The position numbers were made by a program, and so were the translations under genes. Shown one piece after another: positions 18,426 to 26,831 of a DNA stretch of 64,000 bases. Positions within the stretch are counted from its first letter, which is position 1. Every line of letters begins with the position of its first letter. The notes under the pieces are model-generated. The model did not search any database. It worked only from the letters and a program-made list of their open reading frames with translations, and had not been told where the DNA came from. The stretch is from contig CAJULW010000035.1 of assembly GCA_910587515.1 (NCBI GenBank), positions 162,506-226,505 of the forward strand, in the 5' to 3' direction. The DNA is from an uncultured Duncaniella sp. (GTDB taxonomy: Bacteria > Bacteroidota > Bacteroidia > Bacteroidales > Muribaculaceae).

Positions 18426-18815
18426 TTATACGCGACGACGTTTGGGAGGACGGCATCCGTTATGAGGTAGCGGAGTTACGTCCACTATTTCGGTTACCTC
18501 TATTCCTGCGCCATGAATTGTGCGAATAGCTGATTCACGACCGTTTCCGGGACCTTTGACGTATGCTTTCACTTTGCGAAGACCGAGATCGTATGCGACC
18601 TTGGCACAATCCTGCGCGGCCATCTGGGCTGCGTAGGGAGTGTTCTTCTTTGAGCCACGGAACCCCATCTTGCCGGCTGACGACCAAGAGATCACCTGGC
18701 CTTCTGAATTGGCTAAGCACACAATGATGTTGTTGAAAGACGAGTGAACGTGAAGCTGACCAGCAGCGTCAACCTTAACGTTTCTTTTCTTTGCTGCGAC
18801 TGTCTTTTTTGCCAT
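18426..18815 (-). CDS. rpsK: 30S ribosomal protein S11
   Basis: 129 residues. S11 lines the platform of the small subunit near the E site. The conserved core (HVHSSFNNIIVCLANSEGQVISWSSAGKMGFRGSKK in parts) and the C-terminal HNGCRPPKRRRV are present. The N-terminal stretch AKKTVAAKKRNVKV is the usual basic tail. It follows rpsM by 9 bp. Confidence 0.97.
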   Translation of the reverse strand: MAKKTVAAKKRNVKVDAAGQLHVHSSFNNIIVCLANSEGQVISWSSAGKMGFRGSKKNTPYAAQMAAQDCAKVAYDLGLRKVKAYVKGPGNGRESAIRTIHGAGIEVTEIVDVTPLPHNGCRPPKRRRV

Positions 18816-18824
18816 TTTGATCTA

Positions 18825-19205
18825 TTATTTAGTAGCTTTTTTCTTGTTTGCAACAGTTTTCTTGCGACCCTTACGAGTACGGGCGTTGTTCTTGGTGCTC
18901 TGGCCACGAACGGGAAGACCGTTACGATGACGGATGCCACGATAGCAACCGATGTCCATGAGACGCTTGATGTTGAGCTGAATTTCGCTGCGGAGATCAC
19001 CTTCAACCTTATAGTCGGAGCCGATCACCTCACGTACTTTGGCTGCTTGGTCGTCGGTCCAATCCTTTACCTTGATATTCACGTCTACATCGGCCTTTTC
19101 AAGAATAGATTTGGCTGCGCTGCGTCCGATACCAAAAATATAGGTCAGGGCGATTTCACCTCTTTTGTTCTGGGGGAGGTCAACTCCCACGATTCTTACT
19201 GCCAT
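18825..19205 (-). CDS. rpsM: 30S ribosomal protein S13
   Basis: 126 residues, normal length. S13 sits in the head of the small subunit and contacts the large subunit and P-site tRNA. The start AVRIVGVDLPQNKRGEIALTYIFGIG and the late CYRGIRHRNGLPVRGQSTKNNARTRKG are diagnostic, with a Lys-rich tail. A 163 bp gap with a hairpin lies between it and rpmJ. Confidence 0.97.
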   Translation of the reverse strand: MAVRIVGVDLPQNKRGEIALTYIFGIGRSAAKSILEKADVDVNIKVKDWTDDQAAKVREVIGSDYKVEGDLRSEIQLNIKRLMDIGCYRGIRHRNGLPVRGQSTKNNARTRKGRKKTVANKKKATK

Positions 19206-19341
19206 ATAATTATTTGATTACTTGACTAAAATTTTTGCAAAGGTAATACTTTTTTCAGTGACCGTTAAGAGCATAAGCGCTAAGATAAACACTTATTAGA
19301 AATCATTGAGAAATATTAACTAATAAGTCGCTATAATAGAG

Positions 19342-19363
19342 CTGACACTTCTTAACGTGTCAG
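19342..19363 (-). other. Hairpin just after rpmJ
   Basis: CTGACAC (19342-19348) pairs with GTGTCAG (19357-19363) with an 8-base loop, 6 bases after the rpmJ stop. It has only a weak T tract on the minus strand (CTCTATTATA), so it may be a weak attenuator or an mRNA processing site within the operon. Confidence 0.4.
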
Positions 19364-19368
19364 CCCGA

Positions 19369-19485
19369 TTAACCTTGACGCTGCTTGTATTTAGGATTTT
19401 TCTTGTTGATGACGTAAAGACGTCCTTTGCGGCGCACGATTTTGCTGTCAGGAGTGCGCTTTTTTACTGAAGCTCTTACTTTCAT
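19369..19485 (-). CDS. rpmJ: 50S ribosomal protein L36
   Basis: A 38-residue protein read from the ATG at 19485: MKVRASVKKRTPDSK, then IVRRKGRLYVINKKNPKYKQRQG. The family usually carries a zinc ribbon with three Cys and one His. Here there is no Cys at all (TPDS replaces the CxxC), so this is the zinc-free form. It lies between infA and rpsM as usual. Confidence 0.95.
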   Translation of the reverse strand: MKVRASVKKRTPDSKIVRRKGRLYVINKKNPKYKQRQG

Positions 19486-19523
19486 TGGTTTATCTATGTA
19501 TTGAAGATGATTATTATTGCAAG

Positions 19524-19742
19524 TTATTTATATCGGAAGGCGATGCGCCCTTTTGAAAGGTCATATGGTGACATTTCCACTTTTACTTTGTCACCGGGTA
19601 GTATCTTGATGTAATGCATACGCATCTTACCGGAAATATGAGCGGTTATTTCATGCCCGTTTTCCAATTCGACACGAAACATAGCATTAGACAATGCCTC
19701 GACGATGGTTCCGTCCAATTCGATTGCAGCTTGTTTTGCCAT
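19524..19742 (-). CDS. infA: Translation initiation factor IF-1
   Basis: 72 residues, a single S1-like OB-fold that binds the A site of the 30S subunit during initiation. The core VEALSNAMFRVELENGHEITAHISGKMR is fully conserved. It follows map by 20 bp. The position between map and rpmJ is the common arrangement. Confidence 0.97.
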   Translation of the reverse strand: MAKQAAIELDGTIVEALSNAMFRVELENGHEITAHISGKMRMHYIKILPGDKVKVEMSPYDLSKGRIAFRYK

Positions 19743-19762
19743 AAAAAATTATGTGATTTTAG

Positions 19763-20545
19763 TTAAATGAATCTATCACGGAGGGCGTCCTCTATATAAT
19801 CGAAAGTCGTAAGTATCTGCGGGCCCTCCTGACTAATCGCGATCGTATGCTCATAATGGGCGGATGGCTTACGGTCTTTAGTCCGACACTGCCAACCATC
19901 CTTTTCGATAACGATATTCCGGCTTCCGAGATTGATCATAGGTTCGATACAGATACACATTCCCTTTTTAAGTACCGGACCACAGCCACGGCGACCATAG
20001 TTAGGCACCTCCGGGTCTTCATGCATCTTTTTCCCGATCCCATGTCCACACATCTCACGTACAACTCCGTAACCGTGACGTTCACAGAAAGTCTGCACCG
20101 CATTGGCTATATCGCCTATACGCTTGCCTTCCTGAGCGGCTGCTATACCTTTATAAAGTGATTCTTTTGTCACTCGACAAAGGTCGAGCACTTCCCCTGA
20201 AACTTCACCGACAGGGAAAGTATAGCACATGTCACCGTTATATCCATCAAGCTCTACAACTGTATCCACTCCTATTATATCGCCATCACGTAGCTCATAG
20301 GAAGATGGGAAACCATGTACAACGGTCTCATTGACCTCGATGCAAAGAGTACCGGGAAAACCGCCATAACCGAGACAAGCGGGCTTTCCGCCATTATCAC
20401 GCATGAATTCACGCGCGATATTGTCAAGATGACGGGTAGTCACGCCCGGAGCCACCCACTTGGCAACCTCGCCAAGTGTGCGGCTCACAAGCGTGCATGC
20501 CTGTCTCATCTTTTCGATTTCCTCCGGAGTCTTGAGATAGATCAT
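19763..20545 (-). CDS. map: Type I methionine aminopeptidase
   Basis: 260 residues. It removes the initiator Met from nascent proteins. The five metal ligands are visible: two Asp in GVDTVVELDGYNGDMCYTF, His in GHGIGKKMHEDPEVPNYG, and Glu in CICIEPMINLG and in HYEHTIAI. There is no N-terminal zinc-finger extension. It is encoded 40 bp after secY, as in many bacteria, and is cytoplasmic, acting at the ribosome exit. Confidence 0.96.
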   Translation of the reverse strand: MIYLKTPEEIEKMRQACTLVSRTLGEVAKWVAPGVTTRHLDNIAREFMRDNGGKPACLGYGGFPGTLCIEVNETVVHGFPSSYELRDGDIIGVDTVVELDGYNGDMCYTFPVGEVSGEVLDLCRVTKESLYKGIAAAQEGKRIGDIANAVQTFCERHGYGVVREMCGHGIGKKMHEDPEVPNYGRRGCGPVLKKGMCICIEPMINLGSRNIVIEKDGWQCRTKDRKPSAHYEHTIAISQEGPQILTTFDYIEDALRDRFI

Positions 20546-20585
20546 TTATCTGAAGAATTATTCTGCGAAAAATCGTAGACGGGTG

Positions 20586-21935
20586 TTAGTAGGCCGAGCC
20601 GGTGGTACGGCCCTTGATTTTACCATCTTTCATAAGACCATCATAATGATGCATCATTAAGTGGCTCTCGATCTGCTGGAGCGTGTCAAGGACAACTCCT
20701 ACGAGAATCAGCAGCGATGTTCCCCCAAAGAACTGTGCGAAATTCTGGCTGATGCCGAAGAAACGCGCAAAGGCGGGAAGAATGGCCACTATACCGAGGA
20801 ACAATGAGCCGGGAAGAGTGATACGCGACATGATGGAGTCAAGATACTCTGCTGTCTTTTTACCGGGCTTAACACCAGGTATAAAGCCGTTGTTGCGTTT
20901 CATATCCTCGGCCATCTGCGTAGGACGCACAGTGATGGCTGTATAGAAATAAGTAAATCCCACTATCAGGATAAAGTACACCAGATTATACCAAAATCCG
21001 TTTATATCAGAGAATGCCGCATAGAAACCCGACGATCCTTCAGAACTGCCGAAACCGGCAAGAGTGATAGGAATAAACATGATCGCTTGGGCGAAAATGA
21101 TAGGCATTACGCCTGCAGCATTGACTTTTAACGGGATATACTGGCGCGCGCCTCCGTACTGACGATTACCGACAATACGCTTGGCATACTGTACGGGCAC
21201 TTTACGTGTGCCTTGTACAAGAAGCACCGCACCGACAGTAACCGCGAACAACAGGATGATCTCGACCACAAACATGATAAGACCGCCTTGGCTACCGGTA
21301 GCTCCCGGAAGACGGCTTGTGAACTCATAGAACAGCGCACCTGGGAGGCGTGCGATGATACCTACAAGGATTATGAAAGAGATACCATTGCCGATACCAC
21401 GGTCTGTGATACGTTCACCGAGCCACATGATAAACATGGAACCCGCTGCTAGAATGACGGTAAGGAACGCCAATGTCCAAAAGCCCATAGTGGCTCCGCC
21501 TGTAGCGGCGCTCACCTGGACTTGGAGATTTACAAGATATGCAGGACCCTGGAGCAATAGTATCAGAACAGTCAGATAACGTGTGTACTGACTGAGTTTC
21601 TGACGACCGCTCTCGCCTTCGCTCTGTAATTTCTGGAAAGAAGGAAGCACCATGCCTAAAAGCTGAATCACGATGGACGCAGTAATATACGGCATGATAC
21701 CAAGAGCGAAAATCGAGGCTTGTGAGAATGCACCGCCCGAGAACATGTCAAGCAGCTGCATCAAACCACTCTTGTTGGTAAATTTCGACAAGGCATCGAG
21801 ATCTTCGGGCGAAATGCCCGGCAGAACGACATAACAGCCGAGTCGATATATGAGTACCAACAGAAGAGTGACGAGAATGCGTTTTCTCAGTTCCTCGATG
21901 GTCCAGATGTTACGGATTGTTTCAATAAATCTCAT
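20586..21935 (-). CDS. secY: Protein translocase subunit SecY
   Basis: 449 residues with ten predicted transmembrane helices. It forms the channel through which unfolded proteins cross or enter the inner membrane, with SecE and SecG (not in this window). The start MRFIETIRNIWTIEELRKRILVTL, the plug-region sequence GISPEDLDALSKFTNKSGLMQLLDMFSGGAFSQASIFALGIMPYITASI (in parts) and the late TAITVRPTQMAEDMKRNNGFIPGVKPG are conserved. It starts 15 bp after rplO. Confidence 0.97.
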   Translation of the reverse strand: MRFIETIRNIWTIEELRKRILVTLLLVLIYRLGCYVVLPGISPEDLDALSKFTNKSGLMQLLDMFSGGAFSQASIFALGIMPYITASIVIQLLGMVLPSFQKLQSEGESGRQKLSQYTRYLTVLILLLQGPAYLVNLQVQVSAATGGATMGFWTLAFLTVILAAGSMFIMWLGERITDRGIGNGISFIILVGIIARLPGALFYEFTSRLPGATGSQGGLIMFVVEIILLFAVTVGAVLLVQGTRKVPVQYAKRIVGNRQYGGARQYIPLKVNAAGVMPIIFAQAIMFIPITLAGFGSSEGSSGFYAAFSDINGFWYNLVYFILIVGFTYFYTAITVRPTQMAEDMKRNNGFIPGVKPGKKTAEYLDSIMSRITLPGSLFLGIVAILPAFARFFGISQNFAQFFGGTSLLILVGVVLDTLQQIESHLMMHHYDGLMKDGKIKGRTTGSAY

Positions 21936-21950
21936 TTCGAGGAGGAGGGA

Positions 21951-22397
21951 TTAAATTTTATTTACTGAGCCTCCGGCTTCAACAATAGCCTTTTCAGCAG
22001 CCGCTGAGAAAGCATTAGCCTCTACAGAAAGCTTCTTTGTAAGCTTTCCTCCGGCAAGGATCTTGATCGGTTGCTTACCGTTCACAAGACCTGCGGCCAC
22101 AAGCTCAGCGACACCGATTTTTTCAATGTTCGCAGCTTCTGCGAGACGTTCGAGTTCCTCAAGATTGACAGCTTTATATTCGGTGCGGTTGAAGGGCTTG
22201 AAACCGAATTTGGGGAGACGACGCTGAAGAGGCATCTGACCACCTTCAAAACCTATCTTGCGGCTGTAGCCGGAACGAGATTTCGCACCTTTGTGACCGC
22301 GTGTGGATGTGCCGCCTTTACCGGAACCGGCACCACGACCGATACGTGTTTTCTTCTGCACGGAGCCTACAGCGGGTTTTAGATTGCTTAAATCCAT
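21951..22397 (-). CDS. rplO: 50S ribosomal protein L15
   Basis: 148 residues. The Gly/Arg/Lys-rich start (NLKPAVGSVQKKTRIGRGAGSGKGGTSTRGHKG, in parts) threads into 23S rRNA; the C-terminal half is the globular L15 domain. A late assembly protein. Normal length, upstream of secY. Confidence 0.96.
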   Translation of the reverse strand: MDLSNLKPAVGSVQKKTRIGRGAGSGKGGTSTRGHKGAKSRSGYSRKIGFEGGQMPLQRRLPKFGFKPFNRTEYKAVNLEELERLAEAANIEKIGVAELVAAGLVNGKQPIKILAGGKLTKKLSVEANAFSAAAEKAIVEAGGSVNKI

Positions 22398-22421
22398 AGT
22401 TGTGTTGATGATTTTTAGAAA

Positions 22422-22601
22422 TTAGGCGTTGGTCACTTCTACCAAGTGGCGTACTGCTTTAACCATACCCATCACTGATGGAGTGTCTTCAAGGACAACC
22501 GAGTGATGCATTTTTCTCAAGCCGAGGGCATCAAGAGTGCGCTTCTGCACGGCAGGAGCATTGATGCGGCTCTTAATCTGGGTAATTTTTATTTTTGCCA
22601 T
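22422..22601 (-). CDS. rpmD: 50S ribosomal protein L30
   Basis: A 59-residue protein read from the ATG at 22601: MAKIKITQIKSRINAPAVQK, continuing RTLDALGLRKMHHSVVLEDTPSVMGMVKAVRHLVEVTNA. The full L30 fold is present. It lies between rpsE (15 bp) and rplO (24 bp), the classic spc order. Confidence 0.96.
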   Translation of the reverse strand: MAKIKITQIKSRINAPAVQKRTLDALGLRKMHHSVVLEDTPSVMGMVKAVRHLVEVTNA

Positions 22602-22616
22602 CTGATATATGGAAGA

Positions 22617-23135
22617 TTAGCCGTTAAACACTTTTTCGATTGAAATTCCACGGTTCTGGGCAATCTGTGCCGGTGAACGCATTTCACCGAGAGCAGCGAT
22701 TGTAGCCTTCACCAAATTGTGAGGGTTGGACGAGCCCTTTGATTTTGCGAGTACGTCGGTTATACCTACGCTCTCAAGCACCGCACGCATAGCACCACCG
22801 GCTTTCACTCCAGTACCGTGGCTTGCGGGTTTAAGAATGACGCGAGATCCACCGAATTTGGCGATCTGTTCGTGAGGTATAGTGCCGCGATGTACGGGAA
22901 CCTTGATAAGATTCTTTTTCGCAGACTCAACGCCCTTGGCGATAGCGGCCTGAACTTCATTAGCTTTACCGAGACCCCAGCCTACGATACCGTTCTCATT
23001 GCCGACAACGACAATAGCAGCGAATGTAAATGTGCGACCACCCTTGGTCACCTTGGTAACGCGATTGATGGCAACGAGACGATCCTTGAGTTCGAGATCG
23101 TTGGTAGACTTGACTTTATTATTCTTATTTGCCAT
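22617..23135 (-). CDS. rpsE: 30S ribosomal protein S5
   Basis: 172 residues. S5 helps form the mRNA entry site and affects decoding accuracy. The double-stranded RNA-binding fold (LVAINRVTKVTKGGRTFTFAAIVVVGNENGIVGWGLGKA, in parts) and the second domain with KGSSNPHNLVKATIAAL are intact. It starts 8 bp after the rplR stop codon. Confidence 0.97.
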   Translation of the reverse strand: MANKNNKVKSTNDLELKDRLVAINRVTKVTKGGRTFTFAAIVVVGNENGIVGWGLGKANEVQAAIAKGVESAKKNLIKVPVHRGTIPHEQIAKFGGSRVILKPASHGTGVKAGGAMRAVLESVGITDVLAKSKGSSNPHNLVKATIAALGEMRSPAQIAQNRGISIEKVFNG

Positions 23136-23143
23136 ATTGTTCT

Positions 23144-23485
23144 TTAGAATTTAAGGCCGCCTTTGCGTGCAGCGTCAGCCAATGATTTTACTCTGCCGTG
23201 GAAGAGGTAACCGTTACGGTCGAAAACCACTTCGGTGATACCTGCCGCGAGAGCTTTCTGAGCGATAGCTTCGCCTACCTTGGCTGCGATTTCACACTTT
23301 GTGCCCTCTTCGATACCCTTCGATGAGGTCGAACATAGGGTCGAACCTGCGAGATCGTCGATGAGCTGGACATAGATCTGCTTGTTGCTGCGGAAAACCG
23401 ACATGCGTGGACGAGCGGCTGTGCCGGAAATCTTACCGCGGATGCGGGCCTTGATTTTATTTCTACGTTGTATCTTAGAAACCAT
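23144..23485 (-). CDS. rplR: 50S ribosomal protein L18
   Basis: 113 residues, one of the 5S rRNA-binding proteins of the central protuberance. I chose the ATG at 23485 (MVSKIQRRNKIKARIRGKIS), which gives the family's usual length; a start four codons earlier is possible. The core RPRMSVFRSNKQIYVQLIDD and the C-terminal DRNGYLFHGRVKSLADAARKGGLKF (in parts) are conserved. Confidence 0.95.
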   Translation of the reverse strand: MVSKIQRRNKIKARIRGKISGTAARPRMSVFRSNKQIYVQLIDDLAGSTLCSTSSKGIEEGTKCEIAAKVGEAIAQKALAAGITEVVFDRNGYLFHGRVKSLADAARKGGLKF

Positions 23486-23502
23486 TGTTTTAATCAATTT
23501 AA

Positions 23503-24060
23503 TTATTTAGCACTTGCCGACTTACCAGACTTGCGACGGATGATCTCACCAACGAACTTGATACCTTTGCCCTTATATGGTTCAGGCTTGCGGAGAGAAC
23601 GGATCTTGGCACAAACCTGGCCGAGGAGCTGCTTGTCGTCGCTTTCAAGAATGATAAGCGGGTTCTTGTTACGCTCGCTCTTGGCCTCAACCTTAACCTC
23701 GGGGGGAAGTTTGATATATATCGCGTGTGAATAACCGAGCGAAAGCTCAAGCACTTGGCCGGTAGCTGCAGCGCGGTAACCCACACCAACTAATTCCATT
23801 TCTTTGCGATAGCCGGTTGAAACACCCACGACCATGTTGTGGAGAAGCGCGCGGAAAAGACCGTGCTGAGCGCGGTGCTCACGCTCATCACTCGGACGGC
23901 ATACAGTGAGATGGCCGTCTTCCACTTTGACTTCAAGATCGGGATTTACTTTCTGTGTGAGAGTGCCTTTAGGACCTTTTACGGTTACTACATTATCCTT
24001 GTCGACGGTGATCTGTACACCTGCGGGGATTTCAATTGGAGCTTTACCTATACGTGACAT
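23503..24060 (-). CDS. rplF: 50S ribosomal protein L6
   Basis: 185 residues in two similar domains; L6 sits near the factor-binding site at the base of the stalk. The start at 24060 (MSRIGKAPIEIPAGVQI) is the conserved one; an in-frame extension of 13 residues upstream is not. The C-terminal IRSLRKPEPYKGKGIKF is diagnostic. It follows rpsH by 23 bp. Confidence 0.96.
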   Translation of the reverse strand: MSRIGKAPIEIPAGVQITVDKDNVVTVKGPKGTLTQKVNPDLEVKVEDGHLTVCRPSDEREHRAQHGLFRALLHNMVVGVSTGYRKEMELVGVGYRAAATGQVLELSLGYSHAIYIKLPPEVKVEAKSERNKNPLIILESDDKQLLGQVCAKIRSLRKPEPYKGKGIKFVGEIIRRKSGKSASAK

Positions 24061-24083
24061 AATTTCTGTATCCTCCTGATTGA

Positions 24084-24482
24084 TTAGTAAACGTAGCAAA
24101 GAACCTCACCACCGATCTTCAGGTCGCGGGCCTTTTTGTTAGTCATCACTCCCTTTGATGTCGACAGGATGGCGATGCCAAGCCCGTTCAACACACGAGG
24201 CATATCTTTATAGCCGGTATAACGGCGGAGACCGGGACGTGAAACGCGCTCAAGGCTCTTGATAGCGTTGACCTTGTCAACCGGATCATACTTTAGGGCG
24301 ATCTTGATAGTGCCCGCTGGGGTTTCGCTCTCCTCAAACTTATAGTTGAGGATGTAGCCTTGCTCAAAGAGAATCTTTGTGATCTCTTTCTTCAAGTTTG
24401 AGGCAGGGATCTCGACAACTCTATGGTTTGCCTTGATCGCATTTCTCAATCTTGTCAGATAATCTGCTATAGGATCAGTCAT
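24084..24482 (-). CDS. rpsH: 30S ribosomal protein S8
   Basis: 132 residues. S8 binds helix 21 of 16S rRNA early in assembly and, in E. coli, represses the spc operon by binding its mRNA. The start TDPIADYLTRLRNAIKA and the C-terminal GVMTNKKARDLKIGGEVLCYVY (in parts) are conserved. Upstream lies a 321 bp structured spacer, unlike the short gap usual between rpsN and rpsH. Confidence 0.97.
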   Translation of the reverse strand: MTDPIADYLTRLRNAIKANHRVVEIPASNLKKEITKILFEQGYILNYKFEESETPAGTIKIALKYDPVDKVNAIKSLERVSRPGLRRYTGYKDMPRVLNGLGIAILSTSKGVMTNKKARDLKIGGEVLCYVY

Positions 24483-24803
24483 TTTAAAAAATGTTTAAAT
24501 TGATTGGGATTTTCCCAACAATATTTAATACTCACTGTGATTCGCTGGAGTTTTATGGGAGAAAGGTGGTGGAAAATGCGTCACTGGAAATCCAAAGTCG
24601 ACGCACTTGAGAAAACATGTCAAATCCTTAAATGTCGGACGGCTGCGGACTTCACCCCGTAAGGTTGGAGTAACTTCAGGAAGGGCGAAGATTCCGCTTT
24701 GAGGTAACGACTCTCGAGCCGTCGACTACTCTAAGGAAACCGGGGATCACCCGGTTCTCGGATCGGCCTCTGTTTTATGGAGGACCTTAAGAATCGCCCT
24801 GTG
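24483..24803 (-). promoter_or_regulatory. Long structured spacer between rpsN and rpsH
   Basis: 321 bp with no gene. On the minus strand AACCGGG-TGAT-CCCCGGTT is a strong hairpin (about 24736-24754). CGAC/GTCG closes a second stem around GGCTCGAGA (about 24708-24724). TGCGTC/GACGCA (24578-24604) forms a third. The last 50 bases before rpsH are A/T-rich. It may be a ribosomal-protein leader, for example for S8, or a separate small RNA. No homology could be tested. Confidence 0.45.
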
Positions 24804-25073
24804 TTACCAGGAAGCTTTCTTTACACCGGGGATAAGACCAGCCGAAGCCATTTCACGGAATTGAATACGCGAAATACCAAACTGGCGCATATATCCTTTG
24901 GGACGACCGGTGATCGAGCAACGATTGTGGAGCCGTACGCTCGAAGCGTTCTTGGGAAGAAGCTGCAGACCTTCATAATCGCCTGCGGCTTTGAGTTCGG
25001 CTTTCTTATTGGCATACTTGGCGACGAGCTTTGCGCGTTTCACCTCGCGTGCCTTCATTGATTCTTTTGCCAT
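24804..25073 (-). CDS. rpsN: 30S ribosomal protein S14 (zinc-free type)
   Basis: 89 residues. The long form without the CxxC pair of zinc-binding S14 (there is a single Cys, in LHNRCSITGRPKGYMRQFGISRIQFREMA, in parts). It belongs to the head of the small subunit. It follows rplE by 9 bp. Confidence 0.96.
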   Translation of the reverse strand: MAKESMKAREVKRAKLVAKYANKKAELKAAGDYEGLQLLPKNASSVRLHNRCSITGRPKGYMRQFGISRIQFREMASAGLIPGVKKASW

Positions 25074-25082
25074 AAGGGATGC

Positions 25083-25634
25083 TTAATTTTTAGCGTTTTT
25101 GAAAGGGAGACCGAATTCCTTGAGAAGAGCATAACCTTCTTCGTCAGTGTTGGCTGAGGTAACGAAAGTAATGTTCATACCCATAAGCTTGTTGATTGTA
25201 TCTATATTGATTTCCGGGAAAATGATCTGCTCGGTGATACCGAGAGTATAGTTTCCACGGCCATCAAGCTTGCTTTCGATACCCTTGAAGTCACGGATAC
25301 GGGGAAGAGCGACGCGGATAAGACGTTCGAGGAACTCATACATTTTCTCGCGACGCAGTGTGACCATCACACCGACAGGCATTTTTTTACGAAGTTTGAA
25401 GTTCGAAATGTCCTTGCGGGAAAGTGTAGCGACCGCCTTTTGTCCGGTTATAGCCGTGATCTCGTTAATGGCTGTCTCGATAAGTTTCTTATCCTGTGTA
25501 GCTGCGCCAAGACCTTGGTTTATGACGATCTTTTTCAACTTGGGCACCTGCATTGGAGTGGTGTAGTTGAATTTCTCGGTCAGGGCGGGAACGATGCGTT
25601 CCTGGTAGTCTTTTTTAACTGTCTGGGTGCTCAT
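25083..25634 (-). CDS. rplE: 50S ribosomal protein L5
   Basis: 183 residues. L5 binds 5S rRNA and contacts P-site tRNA. The start is the ATG at 25634, overlapping the rplX stop by one base (TAATG), so the two are translationally coupled. Conserved parts are IVINQGLGAATQDKKLIE and LPRIRDFKGIESKLDGRGNYTLGI. Confidence 0.97.
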   Translation of the reverse strand: MSTQTVKKDYQERIVPALTEKFNYTTPMQVPKLKKIVINQGLGAATQDKKLIETAINEITAITGQKAVATLSRKDISNFKLRKKMPVGVMVTLRREKMYEFLERLIRVALPRIRDFKGIESKLDGRGNYTLGITEQIIFPEINIDTINKLMGMNITFVTSANTDEEGYALLKEFGLPFKNAKN

Positions 25635-25954
25635 TACTTAATTTCCTCTCCTGATTTTTTAGAGATTCGTACTAATTCACCTTTCTCGTTGCGCTTACGG
25701 CTGACACGGGTAGGCTTGCCGCTCTTGGGATCAATCAGAGAAAGATTGGAGATATGAACGGGAGCTTCCATCTTCACGAGACCTCCCTGAGGATGCTGTG
25801 CGCTGGGCTTGGTAGCTTTAGTGACCACGTTGATTCCTTCAACGAGAGCTTTTTGCTTCTGCACGAGCACCTTGAGCACACGACCCTCCTTGCCACGGTC
25901 TTCGCCGGCAAGAACATAGACGATGTCGCCTTTTTTGATATGTAATTTGCTCAT
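25634..25954 (-). CDS. rplX: 50S ribosomal protein L24
   Basis: 106 residues with a KOW motif at the start (KLHIKKGDIVYVLAGEDRGKEGRVLKVL, in parts). An assembly-initiator protein that binds the 5' end of 23S rRNA and lies near the tunnel exit. Its stop overlaps the rplE start by one base. Confidence 0.96.
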   Translation of the reverse strand: MSKLHIKKGDIVYVLAGEDRGKEGRVLKVLVQKQKALVEGINVVTKATKPSAQHPQGGLVKMEAPVHISNLSLIDPKSGKPTRVSRKRNEKGELVRISKKSGEEIK

Positions 25955-25985
25955 TACGTTTAATGTTTTTGACGGTTAAGAATGA

Positions 25986-26354
25986 TTAGAGAACCTCGGG
26001 TGCGAGTGAAACAATCTTCATTTGGTTCGCAGCGCGAAGCTCACGTGCGACAGGTCCGAAGATACGTGTTCCGCGAAGCTCACCAGCGTTGTTCAGAAGA
26101 ACACAGGCGTTGTCGTCAAAGCGGATATATGAACCGTCTGGGCGACGGATCTCCTTCTTTGTACGGACAACCACAGCCTTCGACACTGTGCCTTTCTTAA
26201 CGTCGGAGGAAGGGATGACACTCTTGACGGAAACGACAATGATGTCACCTACAGAGGCATAACGACGACCGGTACCACCCAAAACATGGATGCAGAGTGC
26301 TTCTTTAGCACCGCTGTTGTCGGCTACTGTTAAACGGCTTTCAGTCTGTATCAT
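25986..26354 (-). CDS. rplN: 50S ribosomal protein L14
   Basis: 122 residues. The start MIQTESRLTVADNSGAKE and the core SVKSVIPSSDVKKGTVSKAVVVRTKKEIRRPDGSYIRFDDNACVLL (in parts) are fully conserved. L14 lies at the subunit interface and binds silencing factor RsfS. It follows rpsQ by 3 bp. Confidence 0.97.
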   Translation of the reverse strand: MIQTESRLTVADNSGAKEALCIHVLGGTGRRYASVGDIIVVSVKSVIPSSDVKKGTVSKAVVVRTKKEIRRPDGSYIRFDDNACVLLNNAGELRGTRIFGPVARELRAANQMKIVSLAPEVL

Positions 26355-26357
26355 AGT

Positions 26358-26615
26358 TTATTTCACTTTTTCGATGATTTCCACGAGACGCCAGCGTTTT
26401 GTTTTGCTGAGGGGACGGGTCTCCATCAGACGTACGGTGTCACCGATCGAACATTCATTCTTCTCGTCGTGGGCGTGATATTTCTTGGTTTTATTGACAA
26501 ATTTGCCATAGATGGGGTGCTTCTCTTTCCATTTCACCATTACAGTGATGGTCTTGTCACCCTTGTTGCTTGAAACAACCCCGATGCGTTCTTTTCTTAA
26601 ATTTCTCTTTTCCAT
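26358..26615 (-). CDS. rpsQ: 30S ribosomal protein S17
   Basis: 85 residues, OB-fold, a primary binder of the 5' domain of 16S rRNA. The start EKRNLRKERIGVVSSNKGDKTI and the core VKWKEKHPIYGKFVNKTKKYHAHDE are diagnostic. It lies 12 bp after rpmC. Confidence 0.96.
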   Translation of the reverse strand: MEKRNLRKERIGVVSSNKGDKTITVMVKWKEKHPIYGKFVNKTKKYHAHDEKNECSIGDTVRLMETRPLSKTKRWRLVEIIEKVK

Positions 26616-26627
26616 TTTGTCGGGAGT

Positions 26628-26825
26628 TTATTTATTGTTAAGTTCGCGCTGACGCAACTCAGTCTTTACGCGAGCGATAGCCTTGCGTGCATGTGTAATC
26701 TTAGCGGGGCTGTCAAGGGGCGAGATAGCGTGGTTGATCTTGAGCTGGGCATAGTCCTTCTCCATCTCAGCCAGACGGTCGCGGAGGTCTTGAGTGCTGA
26801 CCTCAGTGTATGATTCTTTCTTCAT
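26628..26825 (-). CDS. rpmC: 50S ribosomal protein L29
   Basis: 65 residues, two long helices; L29 lies at the tunnel exit with L23. The start KKESYTEVSTQDLRDRLAEM and the helix ITHARKAIARVKTELRQREL fit the family. It lies 6 bp after rplP. Confidence 0.95.
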   Translation of the reverse strand: MKKESYTEVSTQDLRDRLAEMEKDYAQLKINHAISPLDSPAKITHARKAIARVKTELRQRELNNK

Positions 26826-26831
26826 GACGGG

